Source of the DNA: an uncultured Nitrososphaerota archaeon
GTDB taxonomy: Bacteria; Bacillota; Clostridia; Oscillospirales; Ruminococcaceae
Assembly: GCA_934869045.1 (NCBI GenBank)
Contig: CAKXAF010000079.1
Span: 1-9,782, forward strand
DNA: 9,782 nucleotides
Reading direction: 5' to 3'
Part shown: in pieces, positions 1 to 6,701 of the stretch
Layout of the letters: the number at the start of each line of letters is the position of its first letter
How positions within the stretch are numbered: position 1 is the first letter of the stretch
The notes under the pieces: model-generated
Databases searched by the model: none
What the model was told of the DNA's origin: nothing
Seen by the model: the letters and a program-made list of their open reading frames with translations, nothing else
Translations under genes and position numbers: made by a program

Positions 1-453
1 ATGGAGCAGGGCCTGGGCGATGCCCAGACGCCGCTTCATCCCTCCGGAGAGGGACTTGACCCGCTTGTCCCTCTGCTCCTCCAGGTTGACCCGACGGAGC
101 AGCTCCGGAATACGGACAGCCCGGGCGGCCGTGCTCATTCCAGACAGGATTCCCAGATAGTCCAGAGCCTCCGTCACCGTCATGGAGGGATACATGGAAA
201 AATCCTGGGGCAGATAACCGGTGATCTGCCGGATCTCGCTGGCCCGGCGGATGTCCACGCCGCAGACGCTGACGGATCCGTGCCGGGTCTCCAGCAGGGT
301 GGCCAGGGTCCGCATCAGAGTGGTCTTTCCCGCGCCGTTGCGTCCGAGAAGGCCGAACATCCCCGGTCGTATGGTCAGGTTGATGCCTCTGAGCGCCTGC
401 CGGCGGCCGTAGAACTGGTCCAGGCCGCGGATGATGATTTCATTTGCTGCCAT
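1..453 (-). CDS. ABC transporter ATP-binding protein (partial, C-terminus beyond the left edge)
   Basis: This is the nucleotide-binding subunit of an ABC transporter, expected to power a membrane permease from the cytoplasmic face. The 151 visible residues show an aromatic A-loop (Tyr15), Walker A GRNGAGKT at 37-44, a Q-loop at Gln83 (YLPQD), and the signature LSGGM at 135-139. Walker B, the D-loop and the H-loop lie past the window edge, so the gene is cut by the window and not visibly broken. The start at 453 is supported by an AAAAGGGG ribosome binding site about 10 nt upstream. The sequence style is that of ABC-2-type exporters, and the permease is probably the next gene to the left. It lies 97 nt downstream of a histidine kinase, and a copy of the promoter box found before the regulator gene sits in that gap. 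This suggests control by the neighbouring two-component system. The substrate is unknown; an antimicrobial peptide or drug is a guess from this arrangement. Confidence 0.93.
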   Translation of the reverse strand, partial: MAANEIIIRGLDQFYGRRQALRGINLTIRPGMFGLLGRNGAGKTTLMRTLATLLETRHGSVSVCGVDIRRASEIRQITGYLPQDFSMYPSMTVTEALDYLGILSGMSTAARAVRIPELLRRVNLEEQRDKRVKSLSGGMKRRLGIAQALLH

Positions 454-491
454 TGCTGACACGCCCCTTTTCAGAAAATCCCGGGAGCGCC

Positions 492-539
492 AAAACAGGC
501 GGCGTCCCTTGGTCTTATCCAAAGGATACCACCTGTTTT
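492..539 (-). terminator. Strong inverted repeat between kinase and ABC genes (terminator or attenuator candidate)
   Basis: Bases 492-512 pair with 519-539 around a 6-nt loop. Read as minus-strand RNA, 20 of 21 positions pair, counting G-U wobbles, with one A-C mismatch; the outer arms are AAAACAGG and CCTGTTTT. The 3' arm ends in four U, then GG, so it is a weak intrinsic terminator at best. It would form only in transcripts reading through from the regulator-kinase promoter. It overlaps the candidate ABC promoter, so it could also be a DNA-level dyad. Confidence 0.45.
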
Positions 540-555
540 TCAACCTTTTATCAAC
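523..555 (-). promoter_or_regulatory. Candidate regulator-box promoter for the ABC transporter gene
   Basis: On the minus strand a 19-nt box, GTTGATAAAAGGTTGAAAA (537-555), precedes TATCCT (523-528) by 8 nt. The box is two GTTGA half-sites 11 nt apart and covers the stop codon of the kinase gene. It differs by one base from the copy before the regulator gene, and the spacing to TATYCT is identical. There is no proper -35 hexamer at 17 nt from TATCCT; the box lies where it would be. That is the layout of PhoB/OmpR-type activated promoters. The predicted start, near 516, would leave a leader of about 60 nt. Confidence 0.5.
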
Positions 556-1762
556 TCCGGCCGGATTTTTCCGGAATCCCCGCCCGGAACCGCGCCGTCA
601 CGCAGCCGCCGCCGCTGAGGCTGTTGGCGACCGTCAGCCCACCCCCATGTTTTTCACAGAGAACCCGGCAGATGTGCAGCCCCAGCCCAAAATGCTCCCG
701 GTCCCCTTCGCCGGATTCCTCGTGGTAAAAGGGGTCGGCTGCCCGGCGCAGGCCCTCCGCCGAAAAACCGGGCCCGTTGTCCGCCACCAGCAGCTCCAGC
801 ACCGGGCCGCTCATCCGCAGCAGGGCGGCGACGCGGCCTCCGGCGTACCGGGCCGCGTTGGCGGTCAGGTTTTCGAACACCTGGGAAACCGCCCCGGCAT
901 CCAGAAAAAGCTGCTCCGGCAGGCCCTCGGCCCGGAGGGTGAAGACTGCCTCCCGCCCCTGACAGAGGATTTTCCCCGCCTCCTCCAGCGAAGCGGCCAG
1001 CGCGGCGGCAGCCACCGGCTCCGGATCCACCGGGAGATCCTCCAGCCGCTGCATAGCGCTCATGCTTTCGGTGTAGCGTTCCAAACGCGCCGCCTGGGCG
1101 GATATAGCCGCCACCGTGGCCGCCACCTTTTCCGGGGGGAGCTTTCCCTCCGGTAAGTATTTTTCCAGCAGCTCCGTATAACCCCGCAGCACGGTCAGCG
1201 GGGTGCGCAGATCGTGGGAGAAGGCCGCGTTGAGGCGTTTGCGCTCCTCGGCGGACCTCCACATGGCCCGATAGTTTTCCTCCAGCGCCGCCCGCATGGT
1301 CTCAAAGGAGGAGCAAAGCGCCCCCATCTCATCGGTTCCAAGAAACTCCAACCGGAAGTCCAAATCGTTATCCGCGATTTTCCGCGTTGCCATATGGAGC
1401 GCCTCCAGAGGGTTTTTCAGCTTCCAGCGGTAAAAGGCGAAGGCCTCGCCCACTACCGCCCCCGCGATGCACAAGGCCACCGTCAGGGTACCCACGTCCC
1501 CGCCGTACCGGTACCAGAAATCCACGTCAGGCGGCAGCATGGTCCCCTCCAGGACCCATGTGGACAGTCCCGGGGCGAACTCAACTTCCGTCAAAAACGG
1601 CTCGATGATCGCCTGCCGCAGATCAGAAATCAGGTCGCCCAGGCCAAGGATCGCCGCCACAGCGGCAGCTGCCGTTACCACGGTGCTGAGCACCAGCGCC
1701 TTCCGGAGGCTCAGGTCCCGGAGCCATTCCCGAAGGGTTTTCCGTTTCTTTGCTTTTTCCAT
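551..1762 (-). CDS. Two-component sensor histidine kinase, HAMP-containing
   Basis: This 403-residue membrane kinase should sense a signal at the cell surface and phosphorylate the regulator encoded just upstream. Helix 1 spans about 21-41. A short outside loop of roughly 45 residues follows, then helix 2 at about 88-111 and a HAMP linker at about 112-164. The H-box is FSHDLRTPL with His183 as phospho-acceptor. The N-box is QVFENLTANAARYA (294-307), G1 is DNGPGF (328-333) and G2 is GLGLH (359-363), so all catalytic boxes are intact. I chose the ATG at 1762 because AGGAGG lies about 9 nt before it and it overlaps the regulator stop by one base (TAATG), which implies translational coupling. A start at 1795 would add 11 residues but lie inside the regulator gene. 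The small outside loop has no recognisable ligand domain, so the signal is unknown; it may sense through the membrane or the partner transporter. Confidence 0.95.
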   Translation of the reverse strand: MEKAKKRKTLREWLRDLSLRKALVLSTVVTAAAAVAAILGLGDLISDLRQAIIEPFLTEVEFAPGLSTWVLEGTMLPPDVDFWYRYGGDVGTLTVALCIAGAVVGEAFAFYRWKLKNPLEALHMATRKIADNDLDFRLEFLGTDEMGALCSSFETMRAALEENYRAMWRSAEERKRLNAAFSHDLRTPLTVLRGYTELLEKYLPEGKLPPEKVAATVAAISAQAARLERYTESMSAMQRLEDLPVDPEPVAAAALAASLEEAGKILCQGREAVFTLRAEGLPEQLFLDAGAVSQVFENLTANAARYAGGRVAALLRMSGPVLELLVADNGPGFSAEGLRRAADPFYHEESGEGDREHFGLGLHICRVLCEKHGGGLTVANSLSGGGCVTARFRAGIPEKSGRS

Positions 1763-2454
1763 TATGCCTGCTCCTCCTGACGGAAGGGCTTCCACTTGTA
1801 CCCCACGCCCCAGACGGTTTCGATGCAGCCCGGAAACCCGGCCTCGGAAAGCCGGGCCCTCAGCCGCCGGATGTGCTCGGCCACTACCGCGCTGTCCCCC
1901 TGGCTGTCCCAGCCCCAGACCCGTTCGTAGATCCGCTCCTTGTCAAAGACCTGGCCCGGATTCATGGAGAGCAGCTCCAGAATATCGAACTCCTTTTTGG
2001 GGACCGGCACCGGCTTCCCGCCGGAATAGACCGCCCGCTGGCCGTAATCAATGGCCAGATCCCCGCCGAAGCGCACCCGGCTGCTGTCCCGCCGCCGCTC
2101 CTCCCGCCGGAGATGGGCGGCCACCCGCGCACCCAGCTCGTCCAGGCTGAAAGGCTTGACAACGTAATCGTCCCCACCGGCCTGAAACCCCCGGATCTTG
2201 TCCGCATCCTCCACCCGAGCGGTGAGAAACAGAATCGGGCAGGAGACAAAGTCCCGGATCCGCTGGCAGACTGCCAACCCATCCATCCCCGGCATATTGA
2301 TGTCCAGCAGGATCAGATCCGGCTGCCGCTCCGCCAGCCGGAGGGCCTCGCCGCCGTTCCCGGCTGTGGATACGGTGTAGCCGTTCAGCTCAAAATAATC
2401 CCGGAGCAGCCCGGTGATTCCCTTTTCGTCGTCCGCAATCAAAAGATGCGCCAT
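1762..2454 (-). CDS. OmpR/PhoB-family response regulator
   Basis: This 230-residue DNA-binding regulator is the likely partner of the kinase that follows. The receiver domain (about 1-117) has the acidic pocket Asp8/Asp9, phospho-acceptor Asp51 in LLDINMPGMDG, Thr78 and Lys100 in VVKPFS. The C-terminal winged helix (about 127-223) has the usual ending GVGYKW. Length and layout match the family. It is the first gene of the minus-strand operon, divergent from coaBC across 186 nt. OmpR-family proteins commonly bind direct repeats with an 11-nt period as tandem dimers. Such a repeat lies upstream of this gene at 2521-2539 and again before the ABC ATPase gene, so self-activation plus control of the transporter is a reasonable inference. 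The ribosome binding site before 2454 is poor (AAAGG about 13 nt away), but no better in-frame start is seen. Confidence 0.96.
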   Translation of the reverse strand: MAHLLIADDEKGITGLLRDYFELNGYTVSTAGNGGEALRLAERQPDLILLDINMPGMDGLAVCQRIRDFVSCPILFLTARVEDADKIRGFQAGGDDYVVKPFSLDELGARVAAHLRREERRRDSSRVRFGGDLAIDYGQRAVYSGGKPVPVPKKEFDILELLSMNPGQVFDKERIYERVWGWDSQGDSAVVAEHIRRLRARLSEAGFPGCIETVWGVGYKWKPFRQEEQA

Positions 2455-2506
2455 GCTCCGCGCCTGCCTTTCTTTATCAAAAGGATTTTCTTTTCCATTT
2501 TAACAC

Positions 2507-2539
2507 AGAATACCGCAGAATTTTCAACTTTTTATCAAC
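2507..2539 (-). promoter_or_regulatory. Candidate autoregulated promoter of the response regulator operon
   Basis: On the minus strand GTTGATAAAAAGTTGAAAA (2521-2539) is followed 8 nt later by TATTCT (2507-2512). It is a near-exact copy of the box before the ABC gene. A second possible -10, the extended form TGTTAAAAT, lies slightly downstream (2497-2505) and would pair with TTGAAA only at a long 19-nt spacing. Either gives a leader of about 35-50 nt before the regulator start at 2454. Which -10 is used cannot be settled from sequence. Confidence 0.5.
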
Positions 2540-2576
2540 AGTCCGGTGGGAAACGGCAAAAAATCCCCTCCCGCCG

Positions 2577-2605
2577 TTGTCCCGCTGCAAAAATTGTGCT
2601 ACAAT
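2577..2605 (+). promoter_or_regulatory. Sigma-A-type extended -10 promoter for coaBC
   Basis: TTGTCC (2577-2582) and TACAAT (2600-2605) are 17 nt apart, and TGC directly before the -10 completes an extended -10 (TGnTACAAT). Transcription should start near 2612. That leaves a leader of about 30 nt carrying AAGGAGG (2626-2632), 8 nt before the coaBC ATG. This is the best-formed housekeeping promoter in the window and probably serves the four genes to 5930. Confidence 0.7.
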
Positions 2606-2640
2606 AAGGACAGCAACCCATCCTGAAGGAGGTCTTCCCC

Positions 2641-3837
2641 ATGCTCACCGGAAAAACCGTACTGCTGGGCGTCTCCGGGGGGATCGCAGCCTACAAGGCC
2701 GCCGCCCTCGCCTCGATGCTCAAAAAGCTCCATGCCGACGTCTGCGTCCTGATGACGGAAAATGCCACCCAGTTCATCTCTCCCGTCACCTTTGAATCCC
2801 TCACCGGGAACAAATGCGTTGTTGACACCTTTGACCGCAATTTTCAGTTTAACATTCAACATATCTCCCTAGCCAAACGGGCCGACGTGGTGCTGGTGGC
2901 TCCGGCCACTGCCAACGTCCTGGCAAAATTCGCCCACGGGCTGGCTGACGATATGCTGACGACCACGGTGCTGGCCTGCACCTGCCCGAAGATCGTTGCA
3001 CCGGCCATGAACACCCATATGTTTGAAAATCCTATCACCCAGGATAACCTCGCCGCCCTGCGGAAATACGGCTTCACGGTGGTAGAGCCCGCCTGCGGCC
3101 GCCTGGCCTGCGGCGACACCGGGGCCGGAAAGATGCCCGAGCCGGAGGAGCTCTGCGACTATGTCCTCCAGGCGATCCAGTGCGAAAAGGACCTGGCCGG
3201 GAAGCGGATCCTGGTCACCGCCGGCCCCACCCGGGAAGCCCTGGATCCGGTGCGCTACCTGACCAACCATTCCTCCGGAAAGATGGGCTACGCCGTCGCC
3301 CGGGCGGCGGCACGGCGCGGGGCGGCGGTGACGCTGGTCACCGGCCCCACTGAGCTTCCGGCGCCCCGCTTCTGCCAGGTGGTCCCCGTGGTCTCCGCTG
3401 CGGAGATGTTCGAGGCCGTCACCGCCCGCTCCGAGGAAATGGACGTCATCATCAAGGCCGCCGCTGTGGCCGACTACACCCCGGCAGTGGTTTCTGCGGA
3501 CAAAATCAAAAAGGGGGACGGCGAACTGTCCATTCCCCTCAGCCGGACCCAGGACATTCTGGCCTGGCTGGGCGATCACCGGAAACCGGGACAGTTCCTC
3601 TGCGGCTTTTCCATGGAGACCCGGGACATGCTGGAAAATTCCCGGAAAAAGCTCCGGAAAAAGCATCTGGACATGATCGCCGCCAACAACGTCAAGGTCC
3701 CCGGCGCGGGCTTCGCAGGCGACACCAACGTCCTCACCCTGATCACCCCGGACTCCGAGGAGGAGCTGCCCCTGCTCTCCAAGGATGCGGCCGCCCACCG
3801 GCTCCTCGACGCCATCCGGGACCGTCTGGCGCGGTAA
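2641..3837 (+). CDS. coaBC: Bifunctional phosphopantothenoylcysteine decarboxylase / phosphopantothenate--cysteine ligase
   Basis: This cytoplasmic enzyme carries out two steps of coenzyme A synthesis: joining cysteine to 4'-phosphopantothenate (CoaB part) and decarboxylating the product to 4'-phosphopantetheine (CoaC part, FMN-dependent). The N-terminal flavoprotein domain (about 1-180) has GVSGGIAAYK (10-19), catalytic His74 in IQHISLAKRAD, PAMN with Asn124, and the active-site Cys157 in GRLACGDTG. The C-terminal ligase domain (about 188-398) has VTAGPTREALDPVRYLTNHSSGKMG (begins at 192), KAAAVADY (272-279) and DKIKK (287-291). All key residues match the Escherichia coli Dfp positions to within one residue, and the 398-residue length is normal. 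The start has AAGGAGG 8 nt upstream. It heads a tight operon with a SdpI-like protein, a hydrolase and an EamA permease, none of which has an evident role in CoA metabolism. Confidence 0.98.
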   Translation: MLTGKTVLLGVSGGIAAYKAAALASMLKKLHADVCVLMTENATQFISPVTFESLTGNKCVVDTFDRNFQFNIQHISLAKRADVVLVAPATANVLAKFAHGLADDMLTTTVLACTCPKIVAPAMNTHMFENPITQDNLAALRKYGFTVVEPACGRLACGDTGAGKMPEPEELCDYVLQAIQCEKDLAGKRILVTAGPTREALDPVRYLTNHSSGKMGYAVARAAARRGAAVTLVTGPTELPAPRFCQVVPVVSAAEMFEAVTARSEEMDVIIKAAAVADYTPAVVSADKIKKGDGELSIPLSRTQDILAWLGDHRKPGQFLCGFSMETRDMLENSRKKLRKKHLDMIAANNVKVPGAGFAGDTNVLTLITPDSEEELPLLSKDAAAHRLLDAIRDRLAR

Positions 3838-3859
3838 TGCGCCGGAAAAGAGGATGCCC

Positions 3860-4249
3860 ATGGGCTTCTGGATTTTTATGCTGGTCATGAATCTGCTGAT
3901 CCCCCTTTCCATGATCGGGATCGGCGCCGTTTTCCGCCGGGCAGCGCCCCGGGAAATAAACCCCGTCTTGGATTACCGCACCGCCCGTTCCATGAAAAAC
4001 CGGGAGACCTGGGAATTTGCCCATCACCACTGCGGTAAGGTTTGGACGACGGCGGGATGCGTCCTGCTCCCCCTGACCATCGCCGTTATGCTTCTCCTGC
4101 CGGGCAGGCCGGAGGACGTTGTGGGACTTTGGGGCGGCGTTGTATGCGGGGTACACACGACCGTGCTCATCGCCTCGATTTTCCCCACAGAAATCGCCCT
4201 GCGGAAAAAATTCGACAAAAACGGGCTCCGAAAAATCTCGATGCATTAG
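3860..4249 (+). CDS. SdpI-family small membrane protein
   Basis: This 129-residue protein has three predicted membrane segments, at about 3-25, 60-80 and 88-108, with a basic C-terminal tail. Between the first two lies the conserved SdpI-family stretch YRTxxSMKNxETWxFAH (39-55) followed by GK. Bacillus subtilis SdpI is the immunity protein for the SdpC toxin, but most family members in other Firmicutes have no assigned function, and no sdpABC genes are seen here. It begins 22 nt after coaBC. I chose the ATG at 3860 because AAGAGG lies 6 nt before it; the ATG at 3854 abuts that site, and longer forms run into coaBC. The last codons overlap the ribosome binding site of the next gene, so translation of the two may be coupled. 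Confidence 0.85.
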   Translation: MGFWIFMLVMNLLIPLSMIGIGAVFRRAAPREINPVLDYRTARSMKNRETWEFAHHHCGKVWTTAGCVLLPLTIAVMLLLPGRPEDVVGLWGGVVCGVHTTVLIASIFPTEIALRKKFDKNGLRKISMH

Positions 4250-4260
4250 GAGGTGCGCCT

Positions 4261-5034
4261 ATCCACCAGGAATTTTTCCGGGAATGCCCGGGCGCGGATA
4301 CCGCGGTGCTTTTCATTCACGGCATTTTGGAAAGCCCGGACCAGTTTTCCAGCCTGATCCGCACCCTGGGCGAAACCTGTACCATCCGCTGCCTTCTCCT
4401 GCCGGGTCACGGGGGAACCGCCCGGGATTTCGCCCACTGCTCCATGGAGCAGTGGCGCGGAGCGGTCCGGCAGGCGGCGGAGGAACTTCGGGGGAAATAC
4501 CCGTCCCTTTATCTGGCTGGGCACTCCATGGGAGCGCTGCTGGCCCTGGAGGAAACCGCCGGCGACCCCCGGGGAATCGCCGGGCTCTTTCTTATGGCGG
4601 TGCCGCTTTTTATGAAGCTCACTCCCTCCGGCGCTCGAAACGGCCTATGCGCCGCCTTTTGCCGGACCCGCCCCAAGAACCCCCTGGCCGCCGCCGCCCG
4701 GGATGCGTGCAGCGTCCGGGATTTCACTCTTTCTGCCTGCGCAGGCTTCATTCCCCGCTATCTGGAGCTTTTCGCGGCGGGACGCCGGTGCCGCCCCTTG
4801 GCGGAGCGCCTTTCCGTACCCATGCTGGTTTTCCAGTCGGGACAGGATGAATTCGTCCGCCGCCGGTCCGCGCAGCCCTTCCGGCGCAACCCCAGGGCCA
4901 CCGTCCGGGTTCTCCGGGACAGCCGCCACTATTTCTATCCCCCCGAAGACCGGGAGGAGCTGGGACAGGCTCTGCTCCGGTTTACCGGCGGGCAGCTGCC
5001 AAATACTTGTACAGGAGAATTCACGACACCATGA
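4261..5034 (+). CDS. Alpha/beta hydrolase (serine esterase/lipase-like) with apparent ATC start codon
   Basis: This is a 257-residue alpha/beta-hydrolase-fold protein, probably an esterase or monoacylglycerol-lipase-like enzyme; its substrate is unknown. Counting from codon 4261, the oxyanion-hole region is FIHGI (18-22), the nucleophile elbow GHSMG (87-91) carries Ser89, and the likely acid and base are Asp196 (SGQDEF) and His223 (SRHYF). No signal peptide or membrane helix is seen, so it is likely cytoplasmic. The start is odd. AGGAGGT (4248-4254) is followed by 6 nt and then ATC CAC CAG, where family members would be expected to begin. No ATG, GTG or TTG exists in this frame near that site. 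The nearest in-frame ATG upstream (4042) would add 73 residues of unlikely composition read across the SdpI gene, and the first ones downstream would remove the oxyanion loop. The stop overlaps the next start (ATGA), suggesting coupling. Confidence 0.85.
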   Translation: MHQEFFRECPGADTAVLFIHGILESPDQFSSLIRTLGETCTIRCLLLPGHGGTARDFAHCSMEQWRGAVRQAAEELRGKYPSLYLAGHSMGALLALEETAGDPRGIAGLFLMAVPLFMKLTPSGARNGLCAAFCRTRPKNPLAAAARDACSVRDFTLSACAGFIPRYLELFAAGRRCRPLAERLSVPMLVFQSGQDEFVRRRSAQPFRRNPRATVRVLRDSRHYFYPPEDREELGQALLRFTGGQLPNTCTGEFTTP

Positions 5035-5930
5035 ACGATACCGCAAAACTCTTTCTGCCGAAACTCGCCCTTTTCCTCGCGGCCCTGATCTGGGGCAGTT
5101 CCTTTTTCATCGTTAAAAACGCCGTCGATGTTTTCCCTCCAAATATCCTGCTGGGAATCCGTTTCACGGTTGGCTGCTTGCTGCTGGCCCTGATTTTCTG
5201 GAAAAAACTGAAAGCCATGGACCGTTCCTATTTCTGGCAGGGCAGTATCCTGGGCGTGCTGCTGTTCACCGCCTACTGCACCCAGACCATCGGCATCACC
5301 GACACCACACCGGGGAAAAACGCCTTTCTCACCGCCGCCTATTGCGTACTGGTTCCCTTTCTGTTTTGGATCACGGAAAAGCGCCGGCCGGATCTTTACA
5401 ATTTTGCCGCGGCATTCCTCTGCCTGGCCGGGATCGGCCTGGTCTCTCTAGACGGAAATTTCTCCATCCGCTTCGGCGATGCCCTGACCCTGGTGGGAGC
5501 TTTTTTCTACGCCGCCCACATCATCGCCGTGGCCCGGTTCAGCAGGGGGAAGGACCCGGTGCTGCTGACCATCATCCAATTCGGCGCAGCGGCAGTCTGC
5601 GCGTGGATCCTGGGACTGGCCACAGAACCCCTCCCCGCCGCCGTGACCCTGGACGCTGTGCTGGGCGTGGCCTACCTGGCGGTATTCGCTACTACCGCCG
5701 CCTTGCTGCTGCAGAATATCGGGCAGAAGTACGCCGACCCCTCCTCTGCGGCGATCCTGCTGAGCCTGGAATCTGTCTTCGGCGTGGCCTTTTCCATGGT
5801 TTTTTATCAGGAAACGCTGACCTTACGCCTGGGCGCTGGATTTGTGCTGATATTCGCGGCAGTCATCCTTTCCGAGACTAAGCTGTCCTTTCTCCAAAAA
5901 AAGTGGTCAACAGCTGAAAAAACGGATTGA
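5031..5930 (+). CDS. EamA-family permease (drug/metabolite transporter superfamily)
   Basis: This 299-residue integral membrane transporter has the ten-helix, two-repeat DMT layout: repeat one at about 10-139 and repeat two at about 150-281. The family landmark WGSSF (21-25) sits in the first helix, and the second repeat has LLSLESVFGVAFS (244-256) with a glutamate near the helix end. Family members usually export small metabolites or amino acids, but the substrate cannot be read from sequence. The ATG at 5031 overlaps the hydrolase stop by four bases (ATGA). Its AGGAG (5013-5017) is 13 nt away, farther than ideal, which fits translational coupling. A TTG at 5007 is also in frame but has no ribosome binding site. 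It is the last gene of the coaBC operon; the tail (about 282-299) is charged and cytoplasmic. Confidence 0.93.
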   Translation: MNDTAKLFLPKLALFLAALIWGSSFFIVKNAVDVFPPNILLGIRFTVGCLLLALIFWKKLKAMDRSYFWQGSILGVLLFTAYCTQTIGITDTTPGKNAFLTAAYCVLVPFLFWITEKRRPDLYNFAAAFLCLAGIGLVSLDGNFSIRFGDALTLVGAFFYAAHIIAVARFSRGKDPVLLTIIQFGAAAVCAWILGLATEPLPAAVTLDAVLGVAYLAVFATTAALLLQNIGQKYADPSSAAILLSLESVFGVAFSMVFYQETLTLRLGAGFVLIFAAVILSETKLSFLQKKWSTAEKTD

Positions 5931-6033
5931 CACCGCACCCCTGTTATTAAGCTCCACCCTATTTTGTAAGAACGGCGGCGGCGCGCGGATATCCTCCGAA
6001 AAGCCGCCGGACACCCAAAGGAGGTTTCGACTT
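5931..6033 (+). promoter_or_regulatory. Intergenic leader before the SGNH hydrolase gene (structured; promoter uncertain)
   Basis: This 103-nt gap holds a possible extended -10, TGTTATTAA (5942-5950), without a matching -35. It also has a GC-rich dyad: CGGCGGC near 5973-5982 against GCCGCCG at 6003-6009, with CGGA/TCCG (5986-5998) nested inside. No U-tract follows, so it is not an intrinsic terminator. AAAGGAGG (about 6018-6024) serves the next gene. A new transcription start here is plausible but unproven. Confidence 0.3.
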
Positions 6034-6666
6034 ATGGCACAGACACAGTACATCGAAGATGGCGGCCAACTCCAAAGGCCCGCCGCAGAGGCCGGGAAAA
6101 AGAACGTTCTCCTCATCGGGGACTCCATCCGCATGGGCTACTGCAAAACGGTGAAGACGCTTCTTGCGGATGCCGCCAACGTTTTTTACCCCGAGGAAAA
6201 CTGCCGCAGCACCCAGTATACCATTATGTCCCTTCTTACCTGGAGCAGCCTCTGCGACCGGGAAGCCGTGGATCTTGTCCACTTTAACTGCGGCCACTGG
6301 GACGCGGCCCACTGGAACGGCGAACCGGTTTCCCTGACCCCGGCGGCCGTCTACGCGGAAAATATCCGCCGCATTGTCTGGCAGCTGCGGAAGCTGTTCC
6401 CCAATGCCCGAATCGCCTTCGCCACCACCACGCCCATGAACCCCAACGGACAGGTTGGGGTCAATCCCCGCTCCACGGAGGAGATCCGCGCTTACAATGG
6501 GGCCGCCCTGGAGGCGCTCCGGGGCCTGGACGTGGAGGTGGACGACCTCTTCGCCGCCGCAGAGAGCTGGGACGAAACCTGGTACGCCGACTACTGTCAT
6601 CCCAAAGCGGAGGGCTTTGCCGAACTGGGCGTCGTTGTCGCCGGCTTCCTCCGCAAAATGCTGTAA
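6034..6666 (+). CDS. SGNH/GDSL-family hydrolase
   Basis: This 210-residue protein is probably an esterase or deacylase of the SGNH fold; the substrate is not evident. Block I is LLIGDSIRMGY, with nucleophile Ser31. The oxyanion residues are likely within FNCGHWD (84-90, Asn85/Gly87), and block V is DYCHP, with the Asp186-His189 pair. The first 24 residues are hydrophilic and there is no signal peptide, so it appears cytoplasmic, unlike many GDSL lipases. AAAGGAGG lies 9 nt before the ATG at 6034. It is 103 nt after the EamA gene, long enough for its own promoter, and 35 nt before the following membrane protein. Unlike classical block III (GxND), the visible stretch reads NCGHWD, a variant often seen in cytoplasmic SGNH proteins. 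Confidence 0.87.
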   Translation: MAQTQYIEDGGQLQRPAAEAGKKNVLLIGDSIRMGYCKTVKTLLADAANVFYPEENCRSTQYTIMSLLTWSSLCDREAVDLVHFNCGHWDAAHWNGEPVSLTPAAVYAENIRRIVWQLRKLFPNARIAFATTTPMNPNGQVGVNPRSTEEIRAYNGAALEALRGLDVEVDDLFAAAESWDETWYADYCHPKAEGFAELGVVVAGFLRKML

Positions 6667-6701
6667 GGAAATCTGTAACCCCTGAAAAAGGAGGCCTTTT
6701 C

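Noticed and set aside
1750..2607. 285-codon open frame on the plus strand opposite the response regulator
   Set aside because: It covers the regulator gene and the divergent promoter region; Pro/Leu-rich with no domain, while the minus strand encodes a complete OmpR-type regulator.
2869..3912. 347-codon open frame on the minus strand opposite coaBC
   Set aside because: Antisense shadow of an unmistakable CoaBC; low-complexity Gly-rich composition, no ribosome binding site and no family resemblance.
4042..4260. N-terminal extension of the hydrolase from the ATG at 4042
   Set aside because: It reads a different frame across the SdpI gene and gives an Arg/Pro/Gly-rich stretch typical of an out-of-frame reading. 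The ribosome binding site at 4248-4254 marks a later start.
5927..5950. TTGACA at the end of the EamA gene as a -35 for the SGNH hydrolase
   Set aside because: The hexamer is perfect, but nothing like a -10 lies 16-18 nt downstream; the TATTAA nearby is only 12 nt away.
5971..6009. GC-rich dyad before the SGNH hydrolase as a terminator or riboswitch
   Set aside because: No U-tract follows and no known riboswitch core is recognisable; it is kept only as part of the leader description.
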